Shown here: piece by piece, positions 1 to 8,024 of the stretch
Layout: the number at the start of each line of letters is the position of its first letter
Position numbering within the stretch: the first letter of the stretch is position 1
DNA from: Rhodovulum euryhalinum
Lineage (GTDB): Bacteria > Pseudomonadota > Alphaproteobacteria > Rhodobacterales > Rhodobacteraceae
Reading direction: 5' to 3'
Length of the DNA: 64,000 bases
NCBI RefSeq assembly: GCF_004342445.1
Contig: NZ_SLWW01000015.1
Span: 1 to 64,000 of the forward strand
The notes under the pieces: model-generated
Database searches by the model: none
What the model was told of the DNA's origin: nothing
The model's input: only the letters and a program-made list of their open reading frames with translations
Made by a program: the position numbers and the translations under genes

Positions 1-28
1 GGTAACGGGCGGGCTTGGGCTTGCTCAT
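1..28 (-). CDS. IS5-family transposase, first nine codons only
   Basis: The ATG at 28 opens a frame reading MSKPKPARY before the window ends. This short peptide matches the start of IS5-family DDE transposases, and it sits at the normal distance from the terminal repeat of such elements. Nothing can be said about whether the gene is intact. Confidence 0.6.
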
Positions 29-94
29 GCCACCCGTCTAACCGCATGGATTCGTGATGTGAATCCTTCACGGCGAGAGTTCTGCAACAATGCC
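1..94 (-). mobile_element. End of an IS5-family insertion sequence (continues beyond the window)
   Basis: Read on the minus strand, bases 94 to 75 carry a terminal sequence beginning GGCATTGTTGCAG, typical of IS5-family ends. About 65 bases inside it lies an ATG (28 to 26) that opens MSKPKPARY, the usual N-terminus of Rhodobacteraceae IS5 transposases. The frame of the neighbouring IS630-type transposase is interrupted exactly here, so this element has inserted into it. The target duplication cannot be confirmed because the other end is outside the window. Confidence 0.75.
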
Positions 95-533
95 CCTTGA
101 AGCCCTTCGTCAGATGCGGTTTCAGTCCTGCCTCGGCCCAGATGCGCCCCACGCTCGATGGCGAGATGCCCACCGCCTCGTCCATGGTCGACCGGCTCCA
201 GTGCGTGGCATCGGGCGGCGTCTCCTTAACCGTCATGGCGATCACCTTCAGCCGCGTCTCCCTCGGCAACGTCGGCACCCGCGGGGGCCGGGTCTTGTCG
301 CGCTGCGGCCCCTCGATGCCTTCGTCGAGATAACGCTCCTGCCAGCGCCAGACCGTTGGCTTCGACGTCCTGGCGCGCCGCATGATCTCGCTGGTGCCGC
401 AACCGTCGGCCGTCGCCAGCACGATCTCCGCACGCCAGACACCCTTGCGCGGCGTGTTTCGATTGCCGCAGAGCGCCATGAGTTGCTCGCGATCAGCGGG
501 GCCGAGATACAGGCAGATGTCGTAACGTCTCAT
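95..533 (-). pseudogene. IS630-family transposase, N-terminal DNA-binding part, interrupted
   Basis: The frame from ATG 533 begins MRRYDICLYLGPADREQL and continues as a helix-turn-helix / winged-helix region (about residues 30-110, with ...TSKPTVWRWQERYLDEG and ...SPSSVGRIWAEAGLKPH). This is the N-terminal half of IS630-type transposases. After the motif LKPHLTKGFK it runs directly into the IS5 terminal sequence near base 94, so the DDE catalytic half is missing here. The rest, if it survives, lies beyond the IS5 copy and outside the window. The fragment cannot be an active transposase. Confidence 0.75.
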
Positions 534-670
534 GCCTCCATAGTGACACAACCACTCACCGACGGGAGTCTTCCGTCAGGTGGCGAACACTGGCGCAAAC
601 CCGCTCCTTGAAAAAGCGCAAGCAGCCGAAGGCCGGCAGACCGCCCCGCGCGGGCAGATCCTGTTCCCGG

Positions 671-2020
671 CTATCCGGGCCAGCCGTCGAAGGCCGAGGG
701 GTTGGCAACGGTCGCGGTGACCCCTTCGCAGGTCAGTGTGCGCCCCATCGACAGGTAGCAAGTCACCAGTCCCTCGTCGGGCACGTCGAGATACATCACC
801 CCGTCCGGACCCCCGGTGAAGGTTCCCGTGGCCGTGTGACGTTCGACCTCTCCGGTCACTGCCGTTATCAGCACGAAGCTCACGGTGACCCCCTCGCGCC
901 CGGGTTCGCGTGCGCCGACATTCCAGAACTCGAAATTCGCCTGCGTCGAGCCATAGGATTCCTCGACCAGGAAGGACGCGGTGACCCGCTGGGCGCGGAA
1001 CCCGGTTTCCTGGTCCTGTTCCACGGCCATCCGTTCGGCCTCTTCGCGCATGCGGTCCGCGGCCTCCAGACGTGCCTCCGCCTCGTCCGGATTCCATTGC
1101 CGATAGGGTTCGCGCGCGGCGTAGTCGCGGATCATGCGCTCGTAATGCGCGTGGTCGATCTCGCCCAGGCGCAGCCGCTCGTCGAGGCTTTCCAATGCCT
1201 TGCGGTCCTGCCAGACCTTGCGCAACTCTGCCACATGGGCTGCTTGCTCGGCTGGGCTACGGACCTGGACAAGGCCGGTCGTCCTGTCGACATACTGGTC
1301 TTCGGCAAGCACGCGCATCCTGCCATCGGTGCCCAGAACCTCGATCTTCTGCATCCAGGGCGTGCTGCGGTAGCGTTCGTCATATTCCCGCTGGCGTTCG
1401 TCGGCCTCGACGCGTTCGAGTCCCGGCTTGATGTTGCGATCGTGGAATTCCGTGGCAAGCGTGGTGCCGACAATGCCACCGACGGGCCCGCCAAGTGTTC
1501 CAACCGCGCCGCCTCCGAATTCCAGGGTCTTCTTGATGACATCATCGACGATGACCGTCTTCGCCCCGGTCGTGTCGCCTTCCCACAGATACCCGGCAGT
1601 CTTCGCGACGGTGGACGTGACATCCATCGCCTTCAGCAGATTTCCGGCCTTGCCGATCCAGTCGGCGCGCTTGGCGTTCTGTGCCGCGCGGTCGCCCAGT
1701 TCGGACGATTTCAGGTCCAGCTTGATGTTCCTCCTGTCCTTCCAGGGGATGCCCTTGTCATAGGCCTGACGCTGCATGTCGGCCAGTTTGGCCTCGATCC
1801 GTGCGGCGCTGTCCGAGAAATGCCCGCCCGTGAATTCGACGACCTTTCCGACATCCGCGCGGGTGACGATATCGCCGCCGCGGATCAGGGCGTTTTCGGT
1901 CGGGCCGATGGCGATCTCCGTGCCATGCGACAGCACCGCCGTATCGCCCGCGTTCTGCGCCACTGCGGGCAGGGGCGACAGAGCCAGGGCAATCAGCGCG
2001 ACGGCGGCAAGGCGGTTCAT
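671..2020 (-). CDS. Exported protein of unknown function (449 aa)
   Basis: I do not recognise the family. The first 21 residues are a clear signal peptide (MNRLAAVALIALALSPLPAVAQ), so the product is periplasmic or outer-membrane associated. A glycine-rich stretch near residue 170 (GGGAVGTLGG) resembles the small-residue membrane segments of some toxins and colicin-like proteins, but I infer no such function. A charged, Arg/Glu-rich helical region follows (about residues 190-300), then a C-terminal beta-rich portion with two cysteines (CYL, LTCEG) that could form a disulfide. Its ATG overlaps the stop of the upstream gene (ATGA at 2017-2020), so the two are translated together. Confidence 0.7.
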   Translation of the reverse strand: MNRLAAVALIALALSPLPAVAQNAGDTAVLSHGTEIAIGPTENALIRGGDIVTRADVGKVVEFTGGHFSDSAARIEAKLADMQRQAYDKGIPWKDRRNIKLDLKSSELGDRAAQNAKRADWIGKAGNLLKAMDVTSTVAKTAGYLWEGDTTGAKTVIVDDVIKKTLEFGGGAVGTLGGPVGGIVGTTLATEFHDRNIKPGLERVEADERQREYDERYRSTPWMQKIEVLGTDGRMRVLAEDQYVDRTTGLVQVRSPAEQAAHVAELRKVWQDRKALESLDERLRLGEIDHAHYERMIRDYAAREPYRQWNPDEAEARLEAADRMREEAERMAVEQDQETGFRAQRVTASFLVEESYGSTQANFEFWNVGAREPGREGVTVSFVLITAVTGEVERHTATGTFTGGPDGVMYLDVPDEGLVTCYLSMGRTLTCEGVTATVANPSAFDGWPG

Positions 2021-4446
2021 TTCACGCGCTCCTCGATCAGGTCGAGATTGCTCTGAAAACCCGAAAAGGTCAGCAGGCTGGCAGAGGTTAGCGGCGCGTC
2101 ACCCGAGGCGGCCGCTTCGACGGCGATGAACAGATCGGGGCGGTCTTTCGCATGCAGGATCAGCATCGCCCGCCCCTCGGCCCCACCGAAGGCGGCGGGC
2201 CGGAATCCGTGCCACAGATCGGCGGGCAGGCCCTCGAAAGCGCGCCGGTCGGTATCCGACAGCCCCTGCGCCCTGCCCTGCGCCAGCCCGAACTCGCCGT
2301 AAAGCGCGTTCCAGGCGTCCCGCGCGGCGGCGGCCTCGCTCGTCCCGGCCTCGACGACGGTCATGGCCTGGACCTGTGACCGGGTCCAAAGCACCATCGC
2401 AAGTGTGGCCAGCACGCCAAATCCCTCTTCGTCATGCCCGCCCCAGGGGCAGCTTTCGGACCCTGCACCCGCGGCGCAATCGGCCCCCAGCGCGGCATGG
2501 GTGCGCGCGGCATTCAGCCCGAGCGCGACCGGCGCCGACAGGCCCAGCACCTGCCAGCCCGGCGCAGCGTCCAGCGGGGGGGCGAGGCCGCGCAGAGGGG
2601 CGCCCGGTACCATCTCCACGGCCTCGATGCGCTCGAAGGCGGCATCCCATACCGTCAGCAGGGCGATATCGGCGAAGGGATGGTAAAAGGCGGCAACCGG
2701 CGCGGCGCTGCCCAAGCCGTACAGCGAGGTGATGGCGCCCCCCAGCACCGGGGCAAGGCGCTCTGCCCGGCCCTCGGGGTCGAAGATCAGGGCGATCTGC
2801 GCGATCTGAAGCGCCGCCCCGTCAGAGACCCGATGGCCGAGCGCCTCGATCGGCGATCGTGCGGCGATCTGGCGGAATGCTTCGGCGCGGCCGAATGCCC
2901 TGGCGGGGTCGATGGCGGCTTCGCCGGACGTGGTATCCGCGCCCAGTTCCAGCACCCTGACCGAGAGCCCGTTTGGTCCCGGCTCGATGGCCATCACGGC
3001 GCGGCGGGCGGGATCGACCAGGGCGAGGGGGGCGCCCTGGGCGGCCTGGGCGCGTTGCGCGGCGAGGCCGAGCAAGCCCGCGGCGCCGCCGCGCGGATCG
3101 ACCGGCAGGGTCACGGCATAAAGCGCAAGCGGCCCGCAGCGCGCGCCATGCTGCGGGGCAAGGCCGAGTTCCGCAAGCGCCCCGCTGGCCGCAAGCCCGG
3201 CCGGGTCCGCCGGGGCGCAGTCCGCCTTGCCCAGCAGCGCCCCGACCTGCGCGAGCACCGCCTCCCAGCCCGGCGTGGCGGACGGTGTTCGCGGGGCGGG
3301 GCCGGTCTGCGTGGGCGTCTGCGCGGGCGGCGGGTCCGCCGGGACCGCGGCCATGGGGGGTGGGGCCTGCGGCGGCCGGAGCTGTGCCATCGGCGTCGGG
3401 ACGTCCGGGCTGTCGGCATGATGGCGCTCGGGGGCGAGGGCGACGCTCTGGCGCACGCCCTCCAGCAATGCCACCAGATACGCCCCGGCCTCGGGGTGAT
3501 GGACCTGCAGCACCAGCACCGCGCGGTCCGCGTCGCCCGCCCGCGACAGCGTGGCCAGCCCGCGCTCATAGGGCAGGCTCAGACCGCCGATGGAATAGAG
3601 CCGCGCCAGGACCGTCGTGCTGCGCCCGGGCAGGCCCGCCAGCGTCACATCGCGCTCGGCCTCGATCTGGCGCGGGATCACCGCCTCGCGATACAGCAGC
3701 GTCTCGTACTCGGCCAGCACCTGCGCCGCATCGCGCCCACCCTGCGGGCGGGCCACCGCCACCTGCACCAGCGCATCCGCCCCCTGTGGCATCAGCGCGA
3801 TCAGCCGCAGCCCCGGCAGATCGGCGCCGTAGCGGCTCCAGCCTTCGGGCACATGCAGCGCAAGCCCGCTGGCCGGGTCGGTATGGTTCGCCGCCAGTCC
3901 CGGCCCCGATCCCGGAGCCGATACCGCTGCGGCCGCCTGCCCGGCAAAGTGCACCTGCCCGGCCAGATCCAGCAGCTGCGCCAGCAGGGCGGCTGGGTCC
4001 ATCCCCTCGCCTTCCAGCCGCAGGATCAGCCGCTCGCCCTCGGCATTGGCATGCTCGAAGACCACGCTGGCGCTGGCAAGACGCCCGATCCGCTGCGTCT
4101 GCACCAGCGCAGGCCCGGCGGGAAAGCTGCGCATCTCGAACAGAAGCGTGTCGGGTTCGGGCGCCAGCGGCTCGTCGGGGAACCACCAGAACGCCATCAG
4201 AACCTCGCCCCCCGGCCCGGCCAGATCAACCCCGTGATCGCGCGCCGCGCCCGTCACCGCCCAGCCCAACGGAAGCGAAACCGTCGCTTCGCCCAGAGAA
4301 TAGGGATCAAGGGGGTCGGCATGCGCGGGCAAACCGACCAGGGTGCAGACCGCCAACGGCGCTATCGGAGCGATTGTCGCGGCGCATATCGTTGCAAGGC
4401 CCAGATGAACGGCCGCACTGATCCGGCGAAGACCGCTTCCCGACAT
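2017..4446 (-). CDS. Large exported protein of unknown function (809 aa)
   Basis: I do not recognise the family. A long N-terminal signal sequence ends near residue 43 (GLPAHA|DP). Two related beta-rich modules follow, at about residues 50-170 and 190-340; each starts with a hydrophobic strand and a GW motif (SLPLGWAV, HVPEGWSR). A proline-rich linker (about residues 345-390) separates them from a long C-terminal alpha/beta region of about 400 residues that contains a Cys pair (CAAGAGSESC). It is the first gene of a two-gene unit with the 449-aa exported protein. A long open frame on the opposite strand is a high-GC shadow. Confidence 0.7.
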   Translation of the reverse strand: MSGSGLRRISAAVHLGLATICAATIAPIAPLAVCTLVGLPAHADPLDPYSLGEATVSLPLGWAVTGAARDHGVDLAGPGGEVLMAFWWFPDEPLAPEPDTLLFEMRSFPAGPALVQTQRIGRLASASVVFEHANAEGERLILRLEGEGMDPAALLAQLLDLAGQVHFAGQAAAAVSAPGSGPGLAANHTDPASGLALHVPEGWSRYGADLPGLRLIALMPQGADALVQVAVARPQGGRDAAQVLAEYETLLYREAVIPRQIEAERDVTLAGLPGRSTTVLARLYSIGGLSLPYERGLATLSRAGDADRAVLVLQVHHPEAGAYLVALLEGVRQSVALAPERHHADSPDVPTPMAQLRPPQAPPPMAAVPADPPPAQTPTQTGPAPRTPSATPGWEAVLAQVGALLGKADCAPADPAGLAASGALAELGLAPQHGARCGPLALYAVTLPVDPRGGAAGLLGLAAQRAQAAQGAPLALVDPARRAVMAIEPGPNGLSVRVLELGADTTSGEAAIDPARAFGRAEAFRQIAARSPIEALGHRVSDGAALQIAQIALIFDPEGRAERLAPVLGGAITSLYGLGSAAPVAAFYHPFADIALLTVWDAAFERIEAVEMVPGAPLRGLAPPLDAAPGWQVLGLSAPVALGLNAARTHAALGADCAAGAGSESCPWGGHDEEGFGVLATLAMVLWTRSQVQAMTVVEAGTSEAAAARDAWNALYGEFGLAQGRAQGLSDTDRRAFEGLPADLWHGFRPAAFGGAEGRAMLILHAKDRPDLFIAVEAAASGDAPLTSASLLTFSGFQSNLDLIEERVK

Positions 4447-4644
4447 GTCACTCTCTCACCGCGCTAACGATATTGGCCCGGACCACGATCGAAACGCCGA
4501 CATGGACCGAATTCACGCTGTGACGACGAGCAGGGGAAGGGCAATGATCTGGGTCAACAGGCGCGGGGCTTCGCCTTGCACGCCAAGTCGGTCGGACACG
4601 GCGCGGCGGGCCTGAGGGAACCGGGCCCACCGCGCCGCCCGGGA

Positions 4645-4666
4645 CCGGCGGAGTTCACTCCGCCGG
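4645..4666. repeat. Perfect 10-bp hairpin
   Basis: CCGGCGGAGT and its exact reverse complement are separated by only TC. The stem is GC-only but is not followed by a T-run on either strand, so it is not a classic rho-independent terminator. It lies between the exported-protein gene pair and the broken tRNA region, in DNA where I see no intact gene. Confidence 0.5.
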
Positions 4667-4696
4667 CTAGAGTACGTCCATGGCCTCGCCGCCCTC

Positions 4697-4885
4697 TTAG
4701 GTCTGGAATTCCTTGCGCAATTCCGCGCCATAGGCGCAATAGGCGGCGGGATCATAAGTCGCCAGCGCCATTTCGCCGCCCTTGATGATGCCATAACCCG
4801 CTGTCCACGAAACCGGTAGAAGGCCACGGCGCGCGATTACCTTGAAGGCGTCGAGGAGGACGTTTAAAGGTCGTCCCACGCACAA
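4697..4885 (-). other. Short open frame, possibly the tail of a lost gene
   Basis: A 62-codon frame ends ...YDPAAYCAYGAELRKEFQT and stops just before the hairpin at 4645. The last 24 codons read like the C-terminus of a real protein; the upstream part is less protein-like and runs into the tRNA remnant. There is no convincing ribosome binding site. I treat it as a possible gene remnant in the 4447-5021 interval, where I see no other gene. Confidence 0.2.
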
Positions 4886-4939
4886 GGACCCATAGCTCAG
4901 CTGGATAGAGCAGCCGACTTTTAAGCGGAGGCTCTGGGG
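4886..4939 (+). pseudogene. 5' two-thirds of a tRNA, broken in the T arm
   Basis: The sequence starts with acceptor strand GGACCCA, then TA, a D stem and loop (GCTC AGCTGGATA GAGC), an anticodon-like arm around CTTTTAA, and a variable-loop/T-stem start (GGCTCTGGG). It then diverges completely: there is no T loop, no TGGGTCC acceptor strand and no CCA. The anticodon stem is also mispaired. It resembles the intact tRNA-Arg 80 bases downstream. Breakage in the T arm is where tRNA-targeting integrases recombine, so it may be an old attachment site. Confidence 0.55.
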
Positions 4940-5021
4940 CCGAAAAGATGAGAGGAAACAGGCGGGTAGATTTTCCGGTGCGCGTTGCGAACCGTTTTCC
5001 GAACCGTTATCACGGCGTCAC

Positions 5022-5098
5022 GGCCCCGTAGCTCAACTGGATAGAGCAAGCGCCTTCTAAGCGCTAGGTTCCGGGTTCAAGTCCTGGCGGGGTCGCCA
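5022..5098 (+). tRNA. tRNA-Arg (anticodon TCT)
   Basis: A complete 77-base cloverleaf: acceptor GGCCCCG pairs with CGGGGTC (one G-T), D stem GCTC/GAGC, anticodon stem AGCGC/GCGCT with loop CTTCTAA, T stem CCGGG/CCTGG with loop TTCAAGT, discriminator G and an encoded CCA. Anticodon TCT reads AGA. It lies in a scarred stretch next to a broken tRNA-like sequence. Confidence 0.95.
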
Positions 5099-5156
5099 AC
5101 TCCCTTCCCTCAAGCCATTCAAATCTGGCACATATCCGCCATTGCTGCTACTCAGG

Positions 5157-5176
5157 CGCTGAAATTGATTTCAGCG
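5157..5176. promoter_or_regulatory. Perfect palindrome just ahead of the 5187 ORF
   Basis: CGCTGAAAT and its exact complement ATTTCAGCG are separated by TG. The palindrome ends 10 bases before the ATG at 5187, so it overlaps the translation-initiation region. It could be an operator for a small regulator or a terminator for the tRNA-Arg transcript; no T-run follows. Confidence 0.45.
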
Positions 5177-5186
5177 TGGTTGGGCA

Positions 5187-5954
5187 ATGGGCAGGGACTA
5201 CAAACAGGCTATCGCGGCAAGTGGGCTCACGATCTATGACCCAATTAAAGTTGGCGACCCAGACCTGTGGGTTCCCACGCCCGAGCTTGAATCCCTGCTT
5301 GATGAGCGGCTGCGCGGCATCAGTCTAGCCGGGTACGCACTTAGGACGCGGTCGAAGGTCGTCAAGGAGCACGTCTGCCGCGCACTGGGCTACCCTGTGC
5401 CCCCGAGTTTCAAGAAGACACAGCCGCGCTTTGTGGGCCAGATGTTCGATACCTATGCCCAGAAGGCAAACAACCTTCAAGTCTGGAATGAGGAGCTGTC
5501 CCCGTCGCGCCGCTACGTGATCCTGCGTGTTGACGAGGCGGACCAGGTTGCGCGCGTGAAGGTCGTCAACGGCGAGGAACTGGCGCAGCTCGACACGACC
5601 GGGACGCTGACACAGAAGTATCAGGCACGGCTTGTCCCCGGGGACCCTTGCATCGTCCGAAACGGGGGGCCGCGGTCGTGTCTCCTTCCGCCCGTCCGCC
5701 GTTCCGCCAGTCGGTTGCGCCGCCGTCGGCCCTGCGAGAACCGCCAGAACCAGAAGCGACAGCCCGAACCTGCCTGCGGCCTTCATGGTGTTTATCCTTT
5801 CGACGGTTCCGGTCTAAGCTGCGGGTGTATCGACCGTATCCCGGCCGCGTCGGAGAGTGTCGCACTCTGTCGCAGTATGTCGCAAGCGGCGTGGCGGGAC
5901 CTGCCGGAGGCATCCCATGGCCGAGCCCCAGTTGCCCTCGGTTCTGATCGTTGA
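5187..5954 (+). CDS. Truncated ORF, possibly restriction-endonuclease-like, fused to unrelated sequence
   Basis: The frame runs 255 codons, but only about the first 150 look native (MGRDYKQAIAASGLTIYDP... to ...TGTLTQKYQARL). From about base 5640 it reads antisense through the start of a secreted-protein gene and into the promoter of the response regulator, giving an Arg-rich nonsense tail. The native part has charged helices and an aromatic-rich core and reminds me of small type II restriction-endonuclease-like proteins, but I see no PD-(D/E)XK motif that I would trust. I infer a gene truncated at its 3' end by rearrangement. Its upstream neighbours are a palindrome and tRNA genes. Confidence 0.4.
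   Translation: MGRDYKQAIAASGLTIYDPIKVGDPDLWVPTPELESLLDERLRGISLAGYALRTRSKVVKEHVCRALGYPVPPSFKKTQPRFVGQMFDTYAQKANNLQVWNEELSPSRRYVILRVDEADQVARVKVVNGEELAQLDTTGTLTQKYQARLVPGDPCIVRNGGPRSCLLPPVRRSASRLRRRRPCENRQNQKRQPEPACGLHGVYPFDGSGLSCGCIDRIPAASESVALCRSMSQAAWRDLPEASHGRAPVALGSDR
5640..5786 (-). pseudogene. Severed 5' end of a secreted-protein gene
   Basis: From ATG 5786 the minus strand reads a well-formed signal peptide (MKAAGRFGLSLLVLAVLAGP, then TAAQ) and about 25 further residues. Near base 5640 it collides with the 3' end of the truncated plus-strand ORF, and the downstream minus-strand frame no longer looks like protein. The gene is divergent from the response regulator at 5917 and shares its control region, so it was probably a target of that regulator before truncation. 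The mature function is unknown. Confidence 0.45.
5858..5884 (+). promoter_or_regulatory. Three TGTCGCA repeats with exact 10-base spacing
   Basis: TGTCGCA occurs at 5858, 5868 and 5878, each start 10 bases after the last, ending 32 bases before the response-regulator ATG. Tandem direct repeats with one helical turn between them are the usual binding pattern of OmpR-family regulators. I infer autoregulation of the 5917-7967 operon and former control of the divergent secreted-protein gene. Confidence 0.6.
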
Positions 5955-6627
5955 TGACGACCAGGAGTTGTGCGATCTCCTGCAGACCTATCTTGAAACG
6001 AACGGGTTCCGGGCACGCTCGGCAGGCGACGCGGCAGGCATGCGCGCCGCGGTGGCGGCCCGGTGGCCTGACGCGCTGGTGCTCGACCTGATGCTGCCGG
6101 GCGAGGACGGGTTGTCGATCCTGCGCCAGATCCGGGCCGAGCGCGACGTGCCGGTGCTGATGCTGTCGGCCCGCGGCGAGGACATGGACCGGATCATCGG
6201 GCTGGAGGTCGGGGCCGATGACTACATGGCCAAGCCGTTCAACCCGCGCGAGCTTCTGGCGCGGCTGCGGGCGCTCCTGCGCCGCCAGACCGGCCCCCAG
6301 ACGGCCGGCGGCACGGAATTCCGGTTCGGCCCCTTCCGGCTGGACGTGGCGGCGCGGCTGCTCTGGCGCGGCCCGGACGAGCTTGCGCTGACGACTGCGG
6401 AATACGACCTGCTCGAGGCGTTCGTGCGGCACCCGAACCGGGTGCTCACGCGCGACACCCTGATCGACCTGATCCAGGGCCACGACCGCGACCCGTTCGA
6501 CCGCAGCATCGACAACCGGGTGACGCGGCTCAGGCGCAAGATCGAGGCCGACGCGGGTGCCCCGCACTATATCCGCACGGTGCGCGGGTCTGGCTATCTC
6601 TTCAATCCGGCGGGCGACCGGTCATGA
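5917..6627 (+). CDS. OmpR-family response regulator
   Basis: A 236-residue DNA-binding response regulator. The receiver domain (about residues 8-120) has the acidic pocket D13/D14, phospho-acceptor D57 in VLDLMLPGEDG and the conserved K106 in MAKPFNP. A winged-helix output domain (about 135-232) carries the typical RVTRLRRKIE recognition helix and the final hairpin (VRGSGYLF). I chose ATG 5917 because GGAGG lies 6 bases upstream and the protein then starts at the usual place; the frame is open further upstream. The stop overlaps the histidine kinase start (ATGA). The protein most resembles OmpR of EnvZ/OmpR pairs. The signal is unknown. Confidence 0.92.
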   Translation: MAEPQLPSVLIVDDDQELCDLLQTYLETNGFRARSAGDAAGMRAAVAARWPDALVLDLMLPGEDGLSILRQIRAERDVPVLMLSARGEDMDRIIGLEVGADDYMAKPFNPRELLARLRALLRRQTGPQTAGGTEFRFGPFRLDVAARLLWRGPDELALTTAEYDLLEAFVRHPNRVLTRDTLIDLIQGHDRDPFDRSIDNRVTRLRRKIEADAGAPHYIRTVRGSGYLFNPAGDRS

Positions 6628-7967
6628 GCGCGCCCAGCCTCGTTCGGCGGCATACGCTGTGGATGACCGGGGCGTTCGCCCTGTTCGAACTGCTGCTCGC
6701 GGGGCTCTTCGTGGCGCTTGTCGCGATGCCGATGCTGCTGCGGGCGGCGGACGATTTCGCGGGGCTGATGGTGCTGGCGGCCCAGACATGGTCCGAGCTG
6801 CCACCCGAAACGCGGCCCGCGCTGGAGCGGGAACTGCGGGAGAGCCACGGCCTGGTTCTGGCGCCTGCCATCGACTACGACCCGGTCGCGGAGTTCCATC
6901 CGCCCTGCATCCTGTTTCTCGAGGCAGCCCTTGCCCGGCGCAGCGGCGACCGGGTCCATCTCCATCGCGAGGAGCGTGACGGCGAGGCCTGGTATTGGGC
7001 AAACCTGCCCGCCGGTGCGCAAGAGCTTGCGTTCGGCTTCCCGCAAAGCCGCTACAACAGCGAGCCCGAGACGGTGATCGCCCTCGGCGTCGTGGCCGGG
7101 CTCGTGCTCGCACTGGGGCTGTCGGCCTGGATCGCGCGGCGCCTCACGCAGCCGATCCTGCGACTGGAACGGGCGATGGCGACCTTCGGGTCGGGAGGCG
7201 ACGCGCCACTCCTGCCCGAGGACGGACCGCGCGAACTGGCCTCGCTCAGCCGGCATTTCAACGGCATGGTATGGCAGATCCGCGATCTGCTGGCCGCGCG
7301 CACGACCCTGCTGGCCGGGGTGTCGCACGACCTGCGCTCGCCGCTTGCCCGGATGCGGCTGTCGCTGGCGCTGATGCGCGGCTCGGCCGAGGCGGCGCAT
7401 CTGGACCGGCTCGACCGCGATGTCGAGCGGATGAACGTGCTGATCGGGGACGTGCTGGACCTTGCCCGCGGGCTTGGCCGCGAACCGCCGCAGCGGCTGG
7501 AGATCGCGGCGCTGTTCGAAGGGGTCGCTGCGGATCACGCCGGGCCCGACCATCCGGTCGAGATCACGCCCGTTTCCGGCACGGTGGCCGCGCCGCCGCT
7601 CGCGCTGCGCCGCGCGCTGGGGAACCTCTTGCAGAATGCGCTCCGCTATGCGCCCGGTCCGGGCATCGCCCTCGTTGCCCGGCGCGAGGGCGGCACGGTC
7701 CGGCTGGGCGTGCTCGACCGTGGTCCCGGCATCCCCGTCGACCGCCTGCAGGTGATGACGGAGCCCTTCCAGCGGCTCGACGATTCCCGCAGCCCCGCGA
7801 CCGGAGGCGCGGGACTCGGGCTTGCCATCGCCAAGGAACTGGCGCGGGCAAACGGCTGGGTGCTGGATCTTCAGAACCGCGGGGGCGGCGGCCTCGAAGC
7901 CTGGATCGGGATTCCCGAGACGAGGGAGGCGGGGATCCCGGAGCCGGTGTCCGGACGTCCCGATTGA
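6624..7967 (+). CDS. Membrane sensor histidine kinase (EnvZ-like)
   Basis: A 447-residue sensor kinase paired with the upstream response regulator. One transmembrane helix lies near residues 13-40 and another near 150-172, enclosing a periplasmic domain of about 110 residues. A HAMP region follows (from about 173), then the dimerisation/phosphotransfer helix with H235 in VSHDLRSPLARMR. The ATPase domain has the N box (GNLLQNALRYAP), G1 (LDRGPGIP) and G2 (GGAGLGLAIAKEL). The gene starts inside the regulator's stop codon. The periplasmic sensor domain is not one I can name. Confidence 0.92.
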   Translation: MSAPSLVRRHTLWMTGAFALFELLLAGLFVALVAMPMLLRAADDFAGLMVLAAQTWSELPPETRPALERELRESHGLVLAPAIDYDPVAEFHPPCILFLEAALARRSGDRVHLHREERDGEAWYWANLPAGAQELAFGFPQSRYNSEPETVIALGVVAGLVLALGLSAWIARRLTQPILRLERAMATFGSGGDAPLLPEDGPRELASLSRHFNGMVWQIRDLLAARTTLLAGVSHDLRSPLARMRLSLALMRGSAEAAHLDRLDRDVERMNVLIGDVLDLARGLGREPPQRLEIAALFEGVAADHAGPDHPVEITPVSGTVAAPPLALRRALGNLLQNALRYAPGPGIALVARREGGTVRLGVLDRGPGIPVDRLQVMTEPFQRLDDSRSPATGGAGLGLAIAKELARANGWVLDLQNRGGGGLEAWIGIPETREAGIPEPVSGRPD

Positions 7968-8024
7968 CCGGCCGACAGGAGGGCCGCAGGCGGGGCGCCC
8001 GCGGCCCGTCGTCTCGCCCGCCGA

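Noticed and set aside
2434-4467. 677-codon plus-strand open frame opposite the 809-aa exported protein
   Set aside because: Arg/Gln/His-rich composition, no signal or motif, and fully antisense to a gene with a signal peptide; a high-GC artefact.
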